Source: an uncultured Bacilli bacterium (GTDB lineage: Bacteria > Bacillota_I > Bacilli_A > RF39 > UBA660). From it: a DNA stretch of 64,000 nt. Every line of letters starts with the position of its first letter. Within the stretch, counting starts at the first letter, position 1. The notes under the pieces are model-generated. The model saw only the letters and a program-made list of their open reading frames with translations. It searched no databases and was not told the origin of the DNA. A program made the position numbers and the translations under genes. Where the stretch lies: assembly GCA_934102215.1 (NCBI GenBank), contig CAKOSH010000003.1:1-64000 (forward strand), given 5' to 3'. Of the stretch, positions 26,103 through 33,376 are shown in pieces.

Positions 26103-28583
26103 TCATTTTAAATTTTTTTCATAACTTTGTTTTAATATATTTTTAACATATTCAATATCAGAATCTTGATTAACAATTATATATCTATCGTGAGTCCACT
26201 GATAACTTTCTGCAAGTTCTCCTACCATTTCATTTGGATCATTATAATCACCAGTCATAAGAACATATTTTAAACTATTCTTCTGAAACCATAATTCAAT
26301 AAAGTTTTTTCCATAATAATATGATAAATAAACTGATGTAGTATTTTTCTTTATATTACTATTCAATGACATTACATAATTATCCAATTCATTGTAAATA
26401 TTCATAATTTCAGTATTTGTGTTTTTTGATATTTTGTTAAATTGATTTTCATCATATATTACTTCTCTTAATGATGAATTTTCAACTTCTTTATTTTCAG
26501 GAATAGTAACATCAATCTCATTATCTTCATCTTTTATCATAAAATCTAATCCAAGCATTTTGATTCTTTCTGCTTTATTAGGAATAATGAAATCATATCG
26601 TTTTTCCATAAAAGAAATCATTGTTAATCCACGATTTAGAATCTCTTCTGGTGTCCATTCTAAACATTTAGCAACTTGCATTTCAGAATGAGAACCATTT
26701 TCATATCCTCTAGTTCTATCCAATCCATGTTTTTTGTCATCAAATGAATAATTTTGTAATTTAACATTTATACTTAACGACAATGGTAATAAGTTGCCTA
26801 AAGAACCATTTAAATATTTTCTTTGAGTATCTGTATAATTACCGAATCTCTCTACCCAATATTCATTGGTATCTGTTTGAGGATAAATATGTTCAATTGA
26901 AACTTTATCTTTTTCATCCTTTTTAAATAAATTTTCTGGATATATTTTTTGATTAGCTTGATTATTCATTAGATATAATTCATATTCATATAAGAAATAT
27001 GTTTTTGCTGGCCATGAATAATATCCCTTATAGTTTTTAAATAATCTATTAATATTATTTAAAATAGCATTCATATTAGCAACTTTATTATCACTTAAAT
27101 AATCTATTTTATCTAATTCTTCATTTACTTCATCTAAAGTAACTTCATTAATATAAAATTTGTGTGCTAAATTCCAAAAGAAACTGTTTTTATAAGTAGA
27201 TTGATAATTAACTAATCTAAAGTGTAAGAATATAAATCTTTCTATCTTTTTTAAAGTATTTACTTTATCAGATTCTGTGATATCTTTTTTTGACAATAAA
27301 ACCGTTATTAAAGGTTTGAAATATACAAATTGTAATCTATTTAACTTTTGAAGCATTGCTCTTACTTCTCCACTTGATTCATACTCATCAGGGTTTTGTA
27401 CAATATACCAATATGGAATTAATGACTTCATACTATTAATATATTTGCTAATACTTCCTAAAGTCAATTTTTCTTTTTTATTTTCTGTTACATTTTCTTC
27501 TTTCGTTTCTATTTCGGATACATCTAAATTATCTATGTTTATCTCATCGTTATTTTCTTCTTGTGTTTTAATAATATATTTATCTGAAATGTTATTTTGA
27601 TTAAAATAATCATTTAATAAAAACGATGAATATGTAACTTTATTAGATCTTGTATAACCAAAATATATAATCCAATGGTCTTGTAAAAAATCTTCATCAT
27701 TTAATGCTTTCAATTTATTTTTTCCTAAATATCCATATACATCTTTCCAAGTATTATTGATATTTTTTCTAATAGCTTTTTTATTATCTTCTTCATCTGA
27801 AAATATAGTTGATAAATAAATTAATCTATTTTTTAATAACTCTAAATTGGATAACCTTTTTCCCCTATTATTCATTGTTTCAAATGCAACAAAAACATTA
27901 AAGTCATTATCTATATAATACATGTTAAATTTTAGCTTTTGAGTTATCTTTCTAAATATATCTTCAATGGAATGAATTCCGTTTTTATCATATTCTTCTT
28001 GAAGCCTATCTGAAAAGAATTTCTTGGCATTTTCTAAATTTAATGTATAAAATGTTTCGTTTAAAAGTCCAGAATTAGGTTCACCTAATATTTTATGTTT
28101 AAAGAATTCATAACTTGGATTATCAACCTCATATCCAAACTTAAATGTTTTAATTATATCTGCAGAATCAGGTTTTGAAATCACAAGAAAATCCTCTTCT
28201 ATTTTATTAAGTGGAATACTATTAATAAAAATTTGATTCATTTCCTTACCAGGATTAATTCTTTTATAAAATAAAACAATTTCATTTATCAATATAATAA
28301 AAGTAGTAAGTCTTTGCTGTCCATCAACAACATGATAGGCATTATAATTCCAATTATCTAAAAGCCATCTTTCATCATTCCACTTTTCATCACTCGTATA
28401 TTCTCTATCTAATTTCTTTAAAGAAATCATACCTGTATAATGATCTCTGTTTGGAAGCAAATTTAAAATATCACTCCAAAATTCTTCTAATTGTAATTCT
28501 CCCCAAGAATACCCTCTTTGATAATCTGGTATTCTAAATATTGATCTATTAAATAAATCAGTTAATGATAATAAGTCATTCAT
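26103..28583 (-). CDS. GmrSD-like DUF262/DUF1524 nuclease with DUF5655 tail
   Basis: An 826-residue protein. N-terminal DUF262: FRIPDYQRGYSWGE and YHVVDGQQRLTTF (residues about 16-100), then FETMNNRGKRLSNLELLKNR (near 225). The middle holds the DUF1524 HNH-type core SIEHIYPQTD (near 570). The last 90 residues (VYLSYYYGKNFIELWFQ, then WTHDRYIIVN) resemble DUF5655. Known: GmrSD-type proteins use DUF262 for NTP binding and DUF1524 as nuclease, and attack modified phage DNA. It is the last gene of a four-gene operon. Confidence 0.85.
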   Translation of the reverse strand: MNDLLSLTDLFNRSIFRIPDYQRGYSWGELQLEEFWSDILNLLPNRDHYTGMISLKKLDREYTSDEKWNDERWLLDNWNYNAYHVVDGQQRLTTFIILINEIVLFYKRINPGKEMNQIFINSIPLNKIEEDFLVISKPDSADIIKTFKFGYEVDNPSYEFFKHKILGEPNSGLLNETFYTLNLENAKKFFSDRLQEEYDKNGIHSIEDIFRKITQKLKFNMYYIDNDFNVFVAFETMNNRGKRLSNLELLKNRLIYLSTIFSDEEDNKKAIRKNINNTWKDVYGYLGKNKLKALNDEDFLQDHWIIYFGYTRSNKVTYSSFLLNDYFNQNNISDKYIIKTQEENNDEINIDNLDVSEIETKEENVTENKKEKLTLGSISKYINSMKSLIPYWYIVQNPDEYESSGEVRAMLQKLNRLQFVYFKPLITVLLSKKDITESDKVNTLKKIERFIFLHFRLVNYQSTYKNSFFWNLAHKFYINEVTLDEVNEELDKIDYLSDNKVANMNAILNNINRLFKNYKGYYSWPAKTYFLYEYELYLMNNQANQKIYPENLFKKDEKDKVSIEHIYPQTDTNEYWVERFGNYTDTQRKYLNGSLGNLLPLSLSINVKLQNYSFDDKKHGLDRTRGYENGSHSEMQVAKCLEWTPEEILNRGLTMISFMEKRYDFIIPNKAERIKMLGLDFMIKDEDNEIDVTIPENKEVENSSLREVIYDENQFNKISKNTNTEIMNIYNELDNYVMSLNSNIKKNTTSVYLSYYYGKNFIELWFQKNSLKYVLMTGDYNDPNEMVGELAESYQWTHDRYIIVNQDSDIEYVKNILKQSYEKNLK

Positions 28584-28602
28584 TTATATCTCACCTCTAT
28601 TC

Positions 28603-29298
28603 TTATCTTCCAATAATATCCCAAGATGTAATAATTCCTATAACTTTTTCTGTTTCTTTACCATTTTGAGTAATCATTACACAAGACAATTTATTTTTAT
28701 TTTTAAATTCATTAATAAATTCATTTACAACATCATCATATAAATTATCTTTTGCAACAAACTTAACTATTTCTTTAGCAAGTTTAATATCTATACATTT
28801 TTTAATATCATTAAATGTAGTATTCTTATCAACTTCAATAATTTTATCTTCAAGAATATATTGAAATAATGAGTTTTCACTAAATATTCCTACTAAATGC
28901 TTATTTGTTTCATCATATATTGGTATATGAGTATAACTCTTTTCGTTCATATCTTTCATAGAATTCCAAACAAAGTCATTTAGGGTTTTTGAATAAATAT
29001 TTAATGTCGCTTTATCCGAAACTTTATAGGGATGTTTTACTTCTTCAACAATTTTCTCTAATTTTGTGATTGTATCATCAGTTATTAAATAATAATTATC
29101 ATTTATATTATGAGAATTTATGTTTCTTAATCTTCTGCAAAAATCAATGAAGTTGTCATCTCTTATATACGGATTAATTCTTTTAGATTTCAGTTCTTTA
29201 ATACATTCATCTAAATTTAATCTATCATTGCCTACTTTTTTCCTTGTAGCAACTTCAAATTCAAGAAATAATTTTCTAAACTTTTCTATATTATTCAC
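28603..29298 (-). CDS. HEPN-like plus CBS-domain protein
   Basis: A 231-residue protein. The N-terminal helical part (residues about 1-85) holds FCRRLRNINSHN, an Rx4H arrangement as in HEPN RNases. The rest is two CBS repeats (THIPIYDETNKHLVGIFSEN near 130, and VIGIITSWDIIGR at the end), which bind adenine nucleotides. A fused HEPN-CBS layout suggests nucleotide-gated activity, which is inference. It starts with GTG in the shared context GGTGGTGATATAGTGAATAA. It lies 20 bases before the DUF262 gene. Confidence 0.65.
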   Translation of the reverse strand: MNNIEKFRKLFLEFEVATRKKVGNDRLNLDECIKELKSKRINPYIRDDNFIDFCRRLRNINSHNINDNYYLITDDTITKLEKIVEEVKHPYKVSDKATLNIYSKTLNDFVWNSMKDMNEKSYTHIPIYDETNKHLVGIFSENSLFQYILEDKIIEVDKNTTFNDIKKCIDIKLAKEIVKFVAKDNLYDDVVNEFINEFKNKNKLSCVMITQNGKETEKVIGIITSWDIIGR

Positions 29299-29311
29299 TA
29301 TATCACCACCA

Positions 29312-29581
29312 TTATTTCAAATTCAACGAATTTATTATATTTTTAAATTCTTCAGCATTTTTCACTTTATCATTTTCTTGCATTAAATAACATTGAGTTG
29401 CACTTTCAATTACCATTAATTTTTTCTTTTTCAAACAAACTCCAAAAGGATAATCATTGTTTACCATGTATTCTCTTGTAAAATTTATATTATCTTTAAA
29501 ACCTAAATCATGCATATAATTGTAAAACATTCCTCTTTCAATTACACCATGAGCTGTTATTAAATAATCAATAGAATCCAT
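29312..29581 (-). CDS. unknown 89-residue protein of the macro/CBS operon
   Basis: A small protein, MDSIDYLITAHGVIERGMFY at the start, with the pair HGVIERG and a central FGVCLKKKKLMVIESATQC. No family is recognised. The ATG at 29,581 follows AGGAAGTG; the in-frame ATG at 29,614 lies inside the macro gene and encodes a Lys run that is unlikely to be protein. It is placed between the macro and HEPN-CBS genes and reads as part of the same system. Confidence 0.5.
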   Translation of the reverse strand: MDSIDYLITAHGVIERGMFYNYMHDLGFKDNINFTREYMVNNDYPFGVCLKKKKLMVIESATQCYLMQENDKVKNAEEFKNIINSLNLK

Positions 29582-29603
29582 ATATTTACACTTCCTTTTC
29601 TTT

Positions 29604-30344
29604 TTACATTTCATTAATTAGCACATCAAATTGTTCTCTATCCAAGTCAAAGTTATATAGCGTATATTGTAAACATAATAATTTCTGAGTCAAGCATAAT
29701 TCTGACAAATCTAATCCTTTAACAAAGTTATTATATTTAGAAATAATATCATTCTCTAGTAAATTATTATCTCCTAAGTATTTTTTTATTTCATCAATGC
29801 TTTTATTATTTAAATCATTTTTTATATCTAGATTTTTAACCTGTAAATAATACTTAAGATAAATATCTTTTTGGATCGGTAACATATTGTTTAAATATAT
29901 TTCCACATCATTCATTTTACAAAATCCCATTAAAATATTAATTAAAGGCTTAACTACATCTTCATGTTTATATCCATGAACTCCAGTTCCAAGACTTGGA
30001 ATTAAAACTTTTTTATATCCCTTTTCTTTTATGCTTAAAAGTAGGTTGTTATAGCAATCCATAAGTGAGTTAATAGGATCTGTTTCCTCGTAATACTTAG
30101 GTGCTAAAACATGTATTATATCCATAGGTAAATTAAATCCGGGTGTAATTCTAACCTCACCATTAACCATATATTCTTTATAAGTATTTTGACAATATTC
30201 TATTAATTCATTTCCAGAAGCTCTACAAATCACTCCACAAATACCACTACCGTATTGCATATATTTATTTTGAGCATTTACAATAGCGTCCATATTATTA
30301 GAGTTTAATATAAAATCACCACATGTTAGATATAACTTTCCCAT
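29604..30344 (-). CDS. macro-domain protein (ADP-ribose binding/hydrolase-like)
   Basis: A 246-residue protein. Macro-domain landmarks are in order: LTCGDFILNSN, DAIVNAQNKYMQYGSGICG (residues about 20-38), then VICRASG, TPGFNLPMDIIHVLAP and PSLGTGVHGYKHED. Known: macro domains bind or hydrolyse ADP-ribose; in defence loci they can be the antitoxin to ADP-ribosyltransferases. A C-terminal helical extension of about 85 residues is unrecognised. No DarT-like partner is visible. It is the first gene of the operon ending with the DUF262 nuclease, with the 37-bp promoter repeat in front. Confidence 0.85.
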   Translation of the reverse strand: MGKLYLTCGDFILNSNNMDAIVNAQNKYMQYGSGICGVICRASGNELIEYCQNTYKEYMVNGEVRITPGFNLPMDIIHVLAPKYYEETDPINSLMDCYNNLLLSIKEKGYKKVLIPSLGTGVHGYKHEDVVKPLINILMGFCKMNDVEIYLNNMLPIQKDIYLKYYLQVKNLDIKNDLNNKSIDEIKKYLGDNNLLENDIISKYNNFVKGLDLSELCLTQKLLCLQYTLYNFDLDREQFDVLINEM

Positions 30345-30371
30345 AACTCACCCCAGGATCTTCCCAAATAT

Positions 30372-30408
30372 AATTATACCATAAAAAATGTAAATTTACA
30401 TTAGAAAC
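30372..30408 (-). promoter_or_regulatory. 37-bp promoter repeat, copy 2 (upstream of the macro-domain operon)
   Basis: Second copy of the repeat at 26,034-26,070, 36 of 37 bases identical. It contains the palindrome TGTAAATTTACA and the minus-strand TATAAT. It stands 28 bases in front of the macro gene. Confidence 0.7.
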
Positions 30409-30487
30409 CAACAAAAACATAAGAGTAAATTAGAGTTACGATTAGGTCTATTTTATTTTTTTTAATTTTATTATTAAATAAAGACAT

Positions 30488-30516
30488 TATGTGATATAAT
30501 AATATTGTATCACATA
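30488..30516 (+). promoter_or_regulatory. recombinase promoter with 9-bp inverted repeat
   Basis: TATGTGATA (30,488-30,496) and TATCACATA (30,508-30,516) are perfect inverted arms around TATAAT at 30,495-30,500, an operator layout. Just downstream CATACTAT (30,513-30,520) with GATATA 14 bases before it (30,493-30,498) also resembles a sigma-E-type promoter, which would suit mother-cell expression of a skin recombinase. This second reading is inference. Confidence 0.5.
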
Positions 30517-30544
30517 CTATTTTGAATTCTAAAGGAGGAAAATA

Positions 30545-32230
30545 ATGAAAGATTTAAATAGATGGCATATTATTTATAGTCGTAAATCAAAATACACTGG
30601 AAAAGGAGAAAGTGTTGAAAATCAAGTTGATTTGTGTAAACAAAAACTATTAGCTAAATATCCTGATTTGAAAGAGGAAGATATTAAAGTTTTTACAGAC
30701 GAAGGATTTACTGGTGCTAATACAAATAGACCTGCTTTTCAAAAGATGATGAACTTAATCAGAGAAAATAAGGTTGCTTCAGTTACTTGCTACAGATTAG
30801 ATAGAGTTAGTAGAAATGTTGGCGACTTTTGTAATTTAATAAATGAATTACAAGCATTTAATGTTGGATTCGTTTCAATAAGAGAAGATTTTGATACTAC
30901 CTCACCTATGGGAAAAGCAATGATGCTAATATGTTCGGTATTTGCACAACTTGAAAGAGACACTATAGCTGAAAGAATAAGAGACAATATGATGGAACTA
31001 GCAAAAACTGGAAGATGGCTCGGAGGTACTCCCCCTACTGGATTTAAATCTCAAGAAGTACAAAACTTATCCGTTGATGGTAAAAAAAAGAAACTCTTCA
31101 AATTAAAAGAACTTCCAGAAGAAAAATTAATTATCAATTTACTTAAAGATAAATATCTTGAAATAAAATCACAAACTGGACTTGAAACATACACTATTCA
31201 AAATAACATAAAAACTAAAAACGGAAAAAAATTCACTAGATGGTCACTAGTTAATATATTATCTAATCCAGTTTATTCAATGGCTGATGCTGATGCTTAT
31301 GACTACTTCATTGAAAAAGGTGCATTAGTAGTTGGCGACAAAAAAGATTACAATGGAAAATTCGGATTGATGGTATATAACAAGACAAATCAACTAACAA
31401 AGAAAGGAAGAAATGATAATCCTATTAATGAATGGATTGTTGCTATTGGAAAACATAAAGGATTTTGGACAGGTAAAGAATATGTTGAAGTACAAAATTT
31501 ACTTGCATTAGGTGCTAATAGAAGATTTAGAAAACCTGCTGTTAATAATGCATTATTATCCGGAACCCTTAGATGTAGTTACTGTGGCAGTTTTATGAGA
31601 CCTAAACTATATCAAAGTGAAGTTGATGGTGAATTAAGATTCTCTTACCTATGTGAATTAAAAGATAAAAGTAGAAGAACCAAATGTGATCATAAAAACC
31701 TTAATGGAAATGAAGCCGATAAAAAAGTAGTTGAAGTAATTAAAAGTTTAGCAAATCCAAAAGGAGAATACTATCAAGCATTAAAAGACCTTGCAAGTGG
31801 TAAATTAAATAAATTAGATACTAAATCAAATGAATTATATACTCTAACTAATGAAATCAAAAAAAACGAAAAAGACATTGCTTCACTAATTGATAAAATC
31901 AAAATCGTTCCTGCAGATATAGTACAAGATTTAGCAAAGGAAATACAAAAACTTAAAAGTGCTAATGTTGAACTTGAAAAACAAGTTAAAAAATTAAATA
32001 TTGATAAAACATCAATTATTGACGATTCAGAAAATGCTAAAATAGTTCTTGATATAATTGACTCATATTTCAATAGATTTGATGAATTAGATTTATTACA
32101 AAAGAGAACGCTTATAAAATTAGTAATATCATCTGCATACAGTGATGGTGAAAACTTGATACTTAATCTAACAGGAACAAGAGAATCTGCTAAGATGACT
32201 GAGTTTCCATTAGGTGACAATTGCAAATGA
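30545..32230 (+). CDS. large serine recombinase of the sigK element (SpoIVCA-like)
   Basis: A 561-residue protein. Catalytic domain: IIYSRKSKYTGKGESVENQV, with the nucleophile Ser at about residue 12, then RLDRVSRNV and VFAQLERDTIAERI. The recombinase domain follows (about 165-330), then a zinc ribbon with CSYCGSF and paired CEL/CDH cysteines (about 340-390), then a coiled coil (about 420-500). Known: large serine recombinases integrate and excise elements at short cores. Its stop codon TGA is part of AATGA, the point where sigK resumes. It has an AAAGGAGG site. Functionally it would rejoin sigK in the mother cell. Confidence 0.93.
   Translation: MKDLNRWHIIYSRKSKYTGKGESVENQVDLCKQKLLAKYPDLKEEDIKVFTDEGFTGANTNRPAFQKMMNLIRENKVASVTCYRLDRVSRNVGDFCNLINELQAFNVGFVSIREDFDTTSPMGKAMMLICSVFAQLERDTIAERIRDNMMELAKTGRWLGGTPPTGFKSQEVQNLSVDGKKKKLFKLKELPEEKLIINLLKDKYLEIKSQTGLETYTIQNNIKTKNGKKFTRWSLVNILSNPVYSMADADAYDYFIEKGALVVGDKKDYNGKFGLMVYNKTNQLTKKGRNDNPINEWIVAIGKHKGFWTGKEYVEVQNLLALGANRRFRKPAVNNALLSGTLRCSYCGSFMRPKLYQSEVDGELRFSYLCELKDKSRRTKCDHKNLNGNEADKKVVEVIKSLANPKGEYYQALKDLASGKLNKLDTKSNELYTLTNEIKKNEKDIASLIDKIKIVPADIVQDLAKEIQKLKSANVELEKQVKKLNIDKTSIIDDSENAKIVLDIIDSYFNRFDELDLLQKRTLIKLVISSAYSDGENLILNLTGTRESAKMTEFPLGDNCK
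32226..32230 (+). other. attachment-site core AATGA (right junction)
   Basis: AATGA ends the recombinase gene and starts the sigma-K codons for Asn-Glu. The B. subtilis skin core is also AATGA and also falls on the Asn-Glu codons of sigK, as far as I recall that sequence. The matching left core lies outside the window. Confidence 0.7.
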
Positions 32231-32594
32231 GATATTAATGTACTTTAGAAGTAATAAAAAATATAATAACAACATAAGTCTTGAAGACATTATTGGCCAT
32301 GATAAAGATGGTGGAGATATTACACTCATGGATGTTTTAAAAGAAAACAGTATAAGTATAGAAAGTACTATTGAATTTAAAGATAATATAAGAAACCTAT
32401 CTAAATATTTAAATGTACTTAATAAAAGAGAACTAGAAATAATAAAAATGAGGTATGGTCTTTTAAATGAAGAAGAAAAAACACAAAAAGAAATATCTAA
32501 AAAATTACATATATCAAGAAGTTATGTTTCAAGAATAGAAAAAAGAGCCTTAATAAAAATGTTACGTGAATTTATAAAGAATAATGGAGTATAA
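32226..32594 (+). CDS. sigK: C-terminal half of sporulation sigma factor K (spoIIIC-like)
   Basis: From AATGA onward the frame reads NEILMYFRSNKK, then EDIIGHDKDGGDITLMDVL, a helical spacer, and the region 4 helix-turn-helix ending SRSYVSRIEKRALIKMLREF. This order and the last motif are typical of SigK and less so of SigE, SigF or SigG. Regions 1.2-2 are missing here and should lie left of the element on the same strand. The fragment has no proper start (only a GTG at 32,214 inside the recombinase) and is meaningful only after excision. Known: complete SigK drives late mother-cell genes of the spore coat and cortex. Confidence 0.88.
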   Translation, partial: NEILMYFRSNKKYNNNISLEDIIGHDKDGGDITLMDVLKENSISIESTIEFKDNIRNLSKYLNVLNKRELEIIKMRYGLLNEEEKTQKEISKKLHISRSYVSRIEKRALIKMLREFIKNNGV

Positions 32595-32600
32595 GTTTCA

Positions 32601-32629
32601 TTGACTTTAAATCACTTTTTTGGTATAAT
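32601..32629 (+). promoter_or_regulatory. sigma-A-type promoter of the mTERF-like operon
   Basis: TTGACT (32,601-32,606), a 17-base spacer, TATAAT (32,624-32,629), then AAGGGG and the ATG at 32,659. This is a near-consensus promoter, so the operon does not depend on sigK. Confidence 0.8.
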
Positions 32630-32658
32630 ATAGCCGTTTTTAAAGATGAAGGGGTTAT

Positions 32659-33372
32659 ATGAAGAAAAGTGTTATAACAAGTAATGAAAGAACAAAATAT
32701 TTATTATCATTTGGTTTTACTTATGATGATATTATTAAAATGTATGAAAAAAGTAGTACAGTAGCTAATTTAACAACAAAAAATATTAAAAGAAAAATTA
32801 GTGATTTAAATGCTATTGGTTTTACAGATAAAAATATTATTAAGATGAGTAAAGTTTCCCCAGTTATACTAACATTATCAGTTGAAAATATTATTTCTAA
32901 AATAAAATTATTCTTAGAACTAGGATTCAACAAAGAAGAAACATTGAGTATTATTTTAAAATATCCTCAAGCATTAACTGTTTCAACAGATAACATAATT
33001 AATAAATTTAATTGTATTATATCTCTTGGATTTACAAAAGAAGAAGTAATTTTTATGGTTAAAAGATATCCTCCATTATTAAGTCTTAGTATTGAAAATA
33101 TTAATTCTAAAGTTCAATTCTATGATTCAATTGGTTTTCATGATGTTATTATTAGGAAGCCTTTATATTTAATAATGAGTGTTAGACTTGCATATGCTAG
33201 ATATATGTTTTTTAGAAGTCATGGTGTATACATTAATAGTGTTCATCCTGAAAAATTATTTATAAATAATAGTCAATTTAAGCAAATGTATTCTGTTTCT
33301 AATGAAACTCTTTTAGAGATGTATGATTATGATAAAAGACAAAATAAAGAGATGAAATTAAAAGAGGATTAG
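32659..33372 (+). CDS. mTERF-like helical-repeat protein 1
   Basis: A 237-residue protein made of about four repeats of about 36 residues (residues about 8-155). Each has LGFtxeeVixM, a basic residue then PP or P-x-L, and sIENIxxKi: for example LGFTKEEVIFMVKRYP near residue 124. A C-terminal piece SVRLAYARYMFFRSHGVYIN (about 172-191) and LFINNSQFKQMYSVS follow. Known: this is the layout of mTERF proteins, superhelical nucleic-acid binders of mitochondria and chloroplasts; the closing S-l-x-RY...kF...Y segment matches too. It is first in a four-gene operon. A bacterial role is unknown; RNA or DNA binding is inferred. Confidence 0.75.
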   Translation: MKKSVITSNERTKYLLSFGFTYDDIIKMYEKSSTVANLTTKNIKRKISDLNAIGFTDKNIIKMSKVSPVILTLSVENIISKIKLFLELGFNKEETLSIILKYPQALTVSTDNIINKFNCIISLGFTKEEVIFMVKRYPPLLSLSIENINSKVQFYDSIGFHDVIIRKPLYLIMSVRLAYARYMFFRSHGVYINSVHPEKLFINNSQFKQMYSVSNETLLEMYDYDKRQNKEMKLKED

Positions 33373-33376
33373 TTGT

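Larger units (their letters stand above)
1..32230. mobile_element. sigK-inserted integrative conjugative element (skin-like), left end outside window
   Basis: Seen: a large serine recombinase ends exactly where the C-terminal half of sigma-K begins. Left of it lie about 30 kb of accessory genes, mostly on the minus strand: a MobL-type relaxase, VirB4, TrbL, VirB2-like and PrgI-like transfer proteins, an M23 hydrolase, SSB, a sortase with adhesin, regulators and restriction or defence genes. Known: in Bacillus subtilis the skin element splits sigK and is excised in the mother cell by the serine recombinase SpoIVCA at a 5-bp AATGA core. Inferred: this is a sigK intervening element that is, or derives from, an integrative conjugative element. 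The left junction and the sigK N-terminal half should lie left of position 1. No type IV coupling protein is visible here, so transfer competence is not shown. Confidence 0.85.

Noticed and set aside
31774..32226. Minus-strand frame opposite the recombinase
   Set aside because: Ser/Ile/Leu-rich antisense shadow of the coiled-coil region; no start signal.
1..32230. A prophage
   Set aside because: No capsid, terminase, portal or tail genes are seen; the relaxase, VirB4 and TrbL mark conjugation.
32214..32594. A complete small sigma-like gene starting at GTG 32,214
   Set aside because: The first residues belong to the recombinase gene; the sigma part starts at AATGA and lacks region 2. It is half of sigK, not a gene of its own.
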